From: Kiloniellales bacterium
Lineage (GTDB): Bacteria; Pseudomonadota; Alphaproteobacteria; Kiloniellales; JAKSBE01
Reading direction: 5' to 3'
Length of the DNA: 9,543 bases
Assembly: GCA_030067055.1 (NCBI GenBank)
Contig: JASJAL010000158.1
Coordinates: forward strand, 1-9,543
The notes under the pieces are model-generated. The model made no database searches. It saw only the letters and a program-made list of their open reading frames with translations, and was not told where the DNA came from. Shown piece by piece: positions 5,151 through 9,543 of this stretch; position 1 is the stretch's first letter, and every line of letters starts with the position of its first letter. A program made the translations under genes and the position numbers.

Positions 5151-6458
5151 TCACGACGCCGAGGCGTGCTCCGGCGCCTCCTGAGATTCGACCCCATCCG
5201 TCTCCTCCTCCGTTTCGTAATCGGCCAGCAATGGGTCTATGGGCATTGTCCCCGGGCTGGCGGCGAAGGTGGCCATCTGTCCCTCGTAGTCGGACTCCGG
5301 CGCCTCGCGCTGGAACATGCGCGCGAAGGCGAAGAGGCCGAGGCCGATCATGGCGACGGCGACGAAGACGTAGAGCCCGCCCGGTCCGAGCTGGTCCATC
5401 AGCAAGGAGGCGAAGGGCGAGGCGACGGCCGAGCCCAGGGCGAAGGTCAGGATCAGCGCCGCGGCTGCCGAGACGATGGAATCCTGGGGCAGCCAGTCGT
5501 TGGTGTAGGCGATGACGATGGCGTAGAGCGGAAAGATCGCGGCGCCGGTCACCACGGCGCCCAGCAGCACGCTCTCCCAGGCCAGCGGGCCGGAAAGCGC
5601 GAGGCTGCCAAAGGCGGCGCAGCCGGCCCCGCCCAGGGTTGCGGCCACCGCGATCACCTTGCGCCGGTCGAAGCGGTCGGACAGCCAGCCGATCGGGAAC
5701 TGGAAGACCAGGCCGGCGAGCAGGGCCGTGGTCATGAAGTATGAGACCTGGTTCGCAGTCAGGCCGGCGCTGCTCCCGAAAACCGGCGCTAGGCCGACGA
5801 AGGCGCCCTGGGCCGAGCCGACGCAGAGGATGCCGATCATCCCCAGCGGGGTCTCCTTGTAGAGCCGCCTGAGGGTGAAGGCGTCGCGCTCGGTCGCCTC
5901 CGGGGTGACGGGCACGCTGGCACGGGTCATGGTGATCGGCACCAGGGCGAAGGAGACGATCATCGAGGCTAGGATGAAGAGGAGAAAGCCCTGCGCGTCG
6001 CCGAGGGTCGCCAGCAAGGGCCCGATCGAGAAGCCGCCGAAGACCGCCACCGCGTAGATCGACAGCAGGCGGCCGCGAACCTCGTTGCCGGCCTGGGCGT
6101 TCAGCCAGCTTTCGACCACGGTATAGAGGCCGGCGAAGCAGAAGCCGATGACGAAGCGGAAGGCGATCCAGGCCAGCGGGTCCGGCCAGAGCGGATGGGC
6201 CAGGACCACGCCCGAGACGGTCGAAGCCAGGGCGGCGAAGGTCCGGATGTGGCCGATCGCGCGGATCACGTTGAGGCAGTAGAGCGAGCCCGCCGCGAAG
6301 CCCAGGAAGTAGGCGGCGGTGATCGCGCCCATGGCGTGGACCGAGAAGCCTTCCAGCCCGGCGCGCACGCCCAGCACCACGAACTGCAGGCTGTTGCCGG
6401 CCAGCAGCAGGGCGAAGCAGACGATCAAGGTCGTCACGTTGAGCAGCAAATGGCGCAT
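5151..6458 (-). CDS. MFS transporter, YcaD-like
   Basis: I choose ATG at 6458 (minus strand), preceded by GGAG seven bases upstream, giving 435 residues; an in-frame TTG at 6503 would add 15 non-hydrophobic residues without a better site. The sequence is almost continuously hydrophobic with about 12 transmembrane segments between residues 6 and 382. Recognisable features are VVESWLN (114-120) followed by RGRLLSIYAVA (128-138), and the cytoplasmic loop motif QFPIGWLSDRFDRRKV (253-268), which is the second-half copy of MFS motif A. These resemble E. coli YcaD, as I recall it. The last 50 residues form an acidic hydrophilic tail. The substrate is unknown. The gene converges on the slipin gene and is divergent from the acyl-CoA synthetase gene, across 311 bp. 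Confidence 0.88.
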   Translation of the reverse strand: MRHLLLNVTTLIVCFALLLAGNSLQFVVLGVRAGLEGFSVHAMGAITAAYFLGFAAGSLYCLNVIRAIGHIRTFAALASTVSGVVLAHPLWPDPLAWIAFRFVIGFCFAGLYTVVESWLNAQAGNEVRGRLLSIYAVAVFGGFSIGPLLATLGDAQGFLLFILASMIVSFALVPITMTRASVPVTPEATERDAFTLRRLYKETPLGMIGILCVGSAQGAFVGLAPVFGSSAGLTANQVSYFMTTALLAGLVFQFPIGWLSDRFDRRKVIAVAATLGGAGCAAFGSLALSGPLAWESVLLGAVVTGAAIFPLYAIVIAYTNDWLPQDSIVSAAAALILTFALGSAVASPFASLLMDQLGPGGLYVFVAVAMIGLGLFAFARMFQREAPESDYEGQMATFAASPGTMPIDPLLADYETEEETDGVESQEAPEHASAS

Positions 6459-6769
6459 CGGATGGCTCCGGCTCGGCGCGGGTCTTAGGCCAGGGGCGGT
6501 CAAGACCGGAAACGGCCGCCAATCTGCTCCGCTGCGGCTGGAAATGCTGTCTTGGAAGCGAAACCAAAAATGCCGTTTTGAGGCAAGTCGAGGGAGGCGC
6601 CTGGGCGGGTCAGGGACCAGTTGACCCAGGTCAAGTACACCTCGGTCGAGACCGGGCTATCTTTCCCTGCAGAGTTGGCTTGCCTATGCTCTTGGCGTAA
6701 GGCCGGGGCAGGCGTGTTGCTGCGGTGGCCCGGCCACCGGCCGGCAAAGGGAGAGACAGGAGGCAGGGG
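6459..6769. other. divergent intergenic region, MFS / acyl-CoA synthetase
   Basis: This 311-bp gap must hold promoters for both divergent genes. I could not find a good sigma70 pair; TATGCT at 6685-6690 is a possible -10 for the + gene but its -35 is poor. Two inverted repeats are visible: TTGACC-CA-GGTCAA at 6621-6634 and CAAAA-N6-TTTTG at 6565-6580. Confidence 0.5.
6621..6634. promoter_or_regulatory. perfect inverted repeat, candidate operator
   Basis: TTGACC-CA-GGTCAA is a perfect two-fold symmetric site with 6-bp arms and a 2-bp centre, 135 bp upstream of the acyl-CoA synthetase start and 162 bp upstream of the MFS start. Its size and symmetry fit a dimeric regulator. Which regulator cannot be told from the sequence. 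Confidence 0.4.
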
Positions 6770-8665
6770 ATGAGCCGTTTCGACGAAGTACAGGCGCGGT
6801 CGCTTTCCGATCCGGAGGGGTTCTGGGGCGAAGCGGCACAGGGGCTGCACTGGGACAAGCCCTGGGACCGGGTTCTGGACGATTCCAACCCGCCTCTCTA
6901 CCGCTGGTTCCCCGGCGGCGAGCTCAACACCTGCTACAACGCCCTCGATCGCCACGCCGACGGCGGCCGTGGCGACCAGGCGGCGCTGATCTACGACAGC
7001 CCGGTCACCGACACGATCCGCAGCTACACCTACCGCGAGCTGCGCGACATCGTGGCGCGCTTTGCCGGGGCCATGGCGGCCCAGGGGGTCGGCAAGGGCG
7101 ACCGTGTGATCATCTACATGCCCATGGTCCCGGAGGCGGCGATCGCCATGCTGGCCTGCGCCCGCCTGGGGGCGATCCATTCGGTGGTCTTCGGCGGCTT
7201 CGCGGCCAGCGAGCTGGCGACCCGGATCGACGACGCCAAGCCGAAGATGATCGTCTCGGCCTCCTGCGGCATCGAGCCGGGCCGGGTCGTGGCCTACAAG
7301 CCGCTGCTCGACAAGGCGATCGAGCTGGCCAGCCACAAGGTCGAAGCCTGCATCGTCCTGCAGCGGCCGATGGAGCGCGCGGAGATGATCGACGGCCGCG
7401 ACCATGACTGGGAGACGGTCGCGGCGACGGCCGAGCCCCACGACTGCGTGCCTGTGCTGGCGACCGATCCGCTCTACATCCTCTACACCTCGGGCACCAC
7501 GGGGCAGCCCAAGGGCATCGTGCGCGACAACGGCGGCCACGCCGTCGCCCTCCATTGGAGCATGAAGAACATCTACAACGTCGAGCCGGGCGAGGTCTAT
7601 TGGGCCGCCTCGGACGTCGGCTGGGTGGTCGGCCACTCCTACATCGTCTATGCGCCGCTGCTGCACGGCAACACCACCGTCATGTACGAGGGCAAGCCGG
7701 TCGGCACGCCGGACCCCGGCGCCTTCTGGCGGGTGATCTCGCAGCACGGGATCTCGACCATGTTCACCGCGCCGACCGCCTTCCGCGCGATCCGACAGCA
7801 GGACCCGGAAGGCGAGCACATCGGCCGCTACGACCTTTCCAAGTTCCGAGCCCTGTTCCTGGCCGGCGAGCGCTGCGATCCGGACACCCTGCACTGGGCG
7901 GAGGAGAAGCTGAAGGTGCCGGTCATCGATCACTGGTGGCAGACCGAGACCGGCTGGGCGATCGCCGCCAACTGCCTGGGCATCGAGCAGCTTCCGGTCA
8001 AGGCCGGCTCGCCGACGCGGGCGGCGCCGGGCTGGGACGTCCAGGTCCTGGACAGCGAGGGCCGGCCCGTCGGCCCCGGCGAGATCGGCGCCATCGTGGT
8101 CAAGCTGCCGATGCCGCCCTCCTCGCTGCCGACCCTCTGGCAGGCCGAGGACCGCTTCCGGCAGGCCTACCTCACGGAATACCCTGGCTACTACCAGAGC
8201 GGCGACGCCGGCTACATCGACGAGGACGGCTACATCTTCGTCATGTCGCGCACCGACGACATCATCAACGTCGCCGGGCACCGGCTCTCGACCGGGGCGA
8301 TGGAGGAGGTTCTGGCCTCTCACCCCGACGTTGCCGAATGCGCGGTGGTCGGCGTGCACGACAAACTCAAGGGCCAGCTGCCGGTCGGCTTCCTGGTGCT
8401 CAACGCCGGGGCCGAGCGCGAGGACGAGGAGATCGTCAAGGAAGTGGTCCAGATGGTCCGCAACGAGATCGGTCCGGTCGCCGCCTTCAAGCTGGCCACC
8501 GTGGTCAAGCGCCTGCCCAAGACCCGCTCGGGCAAGATCCTGCGCGGCACCATGCGCCAGATCGCCGACGGCGAGGACTACAAGGTGCCGGCCACCATCG
8601 ACGACCCGGTGATCCTCGAGGAGATCACCGACTCCCTGCGCGGCATCGGCTACGGCGACGGCTAA
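6770..8665 (+). CDS. prpE: propionyl-CoA synthetase-type acyl-CoA ligase (AMP-forming)
   Basis: ATG 6770 is preceded by AGGAGG (6758-6763) at 6 bp, giving 631 residues, the usual PrpE length; the in-frame GTG at 6725 is upstream of that site. The enzyme should convert a short-chain acid, ATP and CoA to acyl-CoA, AMP and PPi. The N-terminus RSLSDPEGFWGEAAQGLHW fits the acetyl/propionyl-CoA synthetase N-domain. The P-loop YTSGTTGQPKG is at 239-249, the A5-type motif WWQTETGW at 389-396, the ribose-binding Asp479 in YQSGDAGY, Arg494 and hinge Asp496 in SRTDDIINVAGHR, and the catalytic, potentially acylated Lys589 in PKTRSGK (583-589). The VRDNGGHAVALHWSM stretch after the P-loop and SDVGWVVGHSYIVYAPLL are PrpE/ACSS3-like. 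Propionate is the best guess, but acetate or another short acid is possible. No methylcitrate or methylmalonyl pathway gene is adjacent. Confidence 0.9.
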   Translation: MSRFDEVQARSLSDPEGFWGEAAQGLHWDKPWDRVLDDSNPPLYRWFPGGELNTCYNALDRHADGGRGDQAALIYDSPVTDTIRSYTYRELRDIVARFAGAMAAQGVGKGDRVIIYMPMVPEAAIAMLACARLGAIHSVVFGGFAASELATRIDDAKPKMIVSASCGIEPGRVVAYKPLLDKAIELASHKVEACIVLQRPMERAEMIDGRDHDWETVAATAEPHDCVPVLATDPLYILYTSGTTGQPKGIVRDNGGHAVALHWSMKNIYNVEPGEVYWAASDVGWVVGHSYIVYAPLLHGNTTVMYEGKPVGTPDPGAFWRVISQHGISTMFTAPTAFRAIRQQDPEGEHIGRYDLSKFRALFLAGERCDPDTLHWAEEKLKVPVIDHWWQTETGWAIAANCLGIEQLPVKAGSPTRAAPGWDVQVLDSEGRPVGPGEIGAIVVKLPMPPSSLPTLWQAEDRFRQAYLTEYPGYYQSGDAGYIDEDGYIFVMSRTDDIINVAGHRLSTGAMEEVLASHPDVAECAVVGVHDKLKGQLPVGFLVLNAGAEREDEEIVKEVVQMVRNEIGPVAAFKLATVVKRLPKTRSGKILRGTMRQIADGEDYKVPATIDDPVILEEITDSLRGIGYGDG

Positions 8666-8706
8666 AAAAAGGGCGCGTCCTGGAGGGTGGGGGGAACGGA
8701 CGCGCC
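8664..8706 (-). terminator. intrinsic terminator for minus-strand small gene
   Basis: Read on the minus strand, GGCGCGTCC/GGACGCGCC forms a perfect 9-bp stem (8698-8706 with 8672-8680), a 17-base loop, then C and seven Ts (the A-run at 8664-8670). This is a classic intrinsic terminator. The T-tract overlaps the TAA stop of the + strand synthetase gene. On the + strand no T-run follows, so the direction is clear. Confidence 0.75.
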
Positions 8707-8739
8707 AAGTTCACAGGGAGTTTCGGGGTCGGTCAGTCG

Positions 8740-8952
8740 TCAGGCTACGGCCCCCTCCGAAATCCTCTTGGAAAGCAGCACCGCCAGGGTGCCGGCCCGG
8801 TCGTTGGCGCGGCAGGCTCCCAGCGCAGCCTTGCGGCCGAGCTTCGCCTGAAGGTCTTGCGACAGACGCGCATGGGCTTCCGCGGCGCCGACGTCGCCAG
8901 CGTTGAGAAGGCGCAGCCCGGGGCCTTGAATCTGAGGCTTGTGAGTCGTCAT
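8740..8952 (-). CDS. small hypothetical protein, 70 aa
   Basis: The frame runs from ATG (complement of 8950-8952) to TGA at 8740-8742. The product starts MTTHKPQIQGPGLRLLNAGD, is Ala- and Leu-rich with basic residues (SQDLQAKLGRK, LLSKRISEG) and is probably alpha-helical and soluble. I do not recognise a family. Support comes from the strong intrinsic terminator 34 bp downstream in the correct orientation, high GC at third codon positions, and an otherwise empty 400-bp gap. Against it, the ribosome site is poor: GAGGG abuts the ATG directly and AGGAAA lies about 13 bp upstream. It is divergent from the dehydrogenase gene and convergent with the synthetase gene. The terminated transcript could instead be a noncoding RNA. 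Confidence 0.5.
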   Translation of the reverse strand: MTTHKPQIQGPGLRLLNAGDVGAAEAHARLSQDLQAKLGRKAALGACRANDRAGTLAVLLSKRISEGAVA

Positions 8953-9067
8953 CCCTCGGCTTGTTTCCTGGTCGTCGTTTCCAGGTTGGCGCCGTGGCTC
9001 GGTTGATGCCTCCAGCGCCGCGTGGCAGCTTCTATCCTGAACAACGGACTCGGGAGGGGGTTATTCC

Positions 9068-9543
9068 ATGCGCCTGAAGGACAAGGTTGCGGTCGTCACC
9101 GGCGCGGCGCGGGGCATCGGCCGCGCCTGCGCCCAGTGCCTGGCCGCGGAGGGCGCCAAGGTCGTGCTCTCCGATGTCGACGAGGCCGGCGGCGAGGCGG
9201 CGGCGGAGGCCTTGCAGGCCGAGGGCGCCGAAGCGCTCTTCGTGGCCTGCGATGTCGGTGACAAGGGTCAGGTCGAGGCCCTGGTCGAGCGCAGCGTTGC
9301 CGCCTACGGCGGGATCGACACCGCGATCGCCAACGCCGGAATCGTCAAGGCGGCCGACTTTCTCGAAATCTCCGAAGAGGATTTCGACGCGGTGATCCGG
9401 GTCAACCTCAAGGGCGTCTTTCTCACCGGACAGGCGGTCGCCCGCCAGATGGTTGCCCAGGGCCGTGGCGGGACCATCGTCAACATGTCCTCGGTCAACG
9501 CGGTCATGGCGATCCCCTCGATCACGCCCTACGTGGTCGCCAA
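9068..9543 (+). CDS. short-chain dehydrogenase/reductase (SDR), 3'-truncated
   Basis: ATG 9068 follows a GGAGGGGG run (9053-9060) at about 10 bp; 158 codons plus two bases are visible before the window ends. It is a classical SDR: the Rossmann glycine motif TGAARGIG is at 11-18, Asp36 ends the second strand (LSDVD) and favours NAD(H) over NADP(H), the CDV element is at 61-63, NAG at 89-91, the catalytic Asn113 in VNLKG, and Ser142 in NMSSVN. Tyr155 in TPYVVA is the catalytic tyrosine, 13 residues after Ser142 as usual; the following codon begins AA, consistent with the expected lysine of YxxxK, but is cut. The substrate cannot be told from this half. It is probably oxidoreduction of a hydroxyl or keto group on a small molecule or acyl thioester. 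Confidence 0.92.
   Translation, partial: MRLKDKVAVVTGAARGIGRACAQCLAAEGAKVVLSDVDEAGGEAAAEALQAEGAEALFVACDVGDKGQVEALVERSVAAYGGIDTAIANAGIVKAADFLEISEEDFDAVIRVNLKGVFLTGQAVARQMVAQGRGGTIVNMSSVNAVMAIPSITPYVVA

Noticed and set aside
5107..6567. 486-codon minus-strand ORF in another frame
   Set aside because: It is a frame-shifted shadow of the MFS gene, Arg/Pro/Gly-rich and without transmembrane segments.
6500..8359. 619-codon minus-strand ORF
   Set aside because: It is an antisense shadow of the acyl-CoA synthetase gene, His-, Arg- and Asp-rich, without domain motifs; the + strand frame carries every expected catalytic motif.
8707..8860. GGAAAGCAGC stretch considered as a signal-recognition-particle RNA
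   Set aside because: The rest of the conserved domain IV sequence and its pairing are missing, and the bases are explained by the minus-strand coding frame.
7555..9006. 483-codon + strand ORF running past the prpE stop
   Set aside because: It is a shadow frame with very high Arg, Gly and Pro content; it crosses the terminator and the small minus-strand gene.

Overview
The window is GC-rich, densely coded DNA from a proteobacterium, most likely an alphaproteobacterium of Rhodospirillales type. The basis is high third-position GC, a DUF1523 membrane protein (a family found mostly in Alphaproteobacteria), and the style of the slipin, UPF0114, YcaD-like MFS and PrpE-like proteins. Species cannot be named from this sequence. 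Ordinary genes cover most of it; the exception is a noncoding stretch of about 1 kb (2858-3895) with two tRNA-like cloverleaves.

Left part (1-2857, all +): a 5'-truncated cytoplasmic protein of unknown function, a small two-helix membrane protein and a DUF1523 membrane protein are closely spaced and probably form one operon. They are followed by a single-domain rhodanese with an intact active-site loop and a four-helix UPF0114 (YqhA-type) membrane protein. The theme is envelope and housekeeping functions, mostly uncharacterised.

Central noncoding part (2858-3895): it begins with a hairpin after the UPF0114 gene and contains a good sigma70-type promoter (TTGAAC, 17 bp, TATAAC; 3029-3057) pointing right. 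Several hairpins follow, then two tRNA-like cloverleaves packed end to end (3384-3458 and 3458-3530), then about 300 bp of extremely GC-rich, hairpin-prone DNA. One cloverleaf has an abnormal anticodon loop without U33; the other has a UUG anticodon but lacks the usual tRNA-Gln features. Neither encodes CCA. This is the least explained part of the window.

Right part (3896-9543): a slipin-type SPFH/band 7 protein with three N-terminal repeats and no membrane anchor (+) converges on a YcaD-like MFS exporter (-). The exporter is divergent from a complete AMP-forming acyl-CoA synthetase of the propionyl-CoA synthetase (PrpE) type (+). A perfect 14-bp inverted repeat lies between those two promoters' likely positions. 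After prpE, a small minus-strand gene of unknown function ends in a textbook intrinsic terminator whose T-tract overlaps the prpE stop codon. The window closes with the first 158 codons of a short-chain dehydrogenase (+), cut just after its catalytic tyrosine. The synthetase would activate short-chain acids to acyl-CoA; no other pathway gene is present to fix the physiological role.
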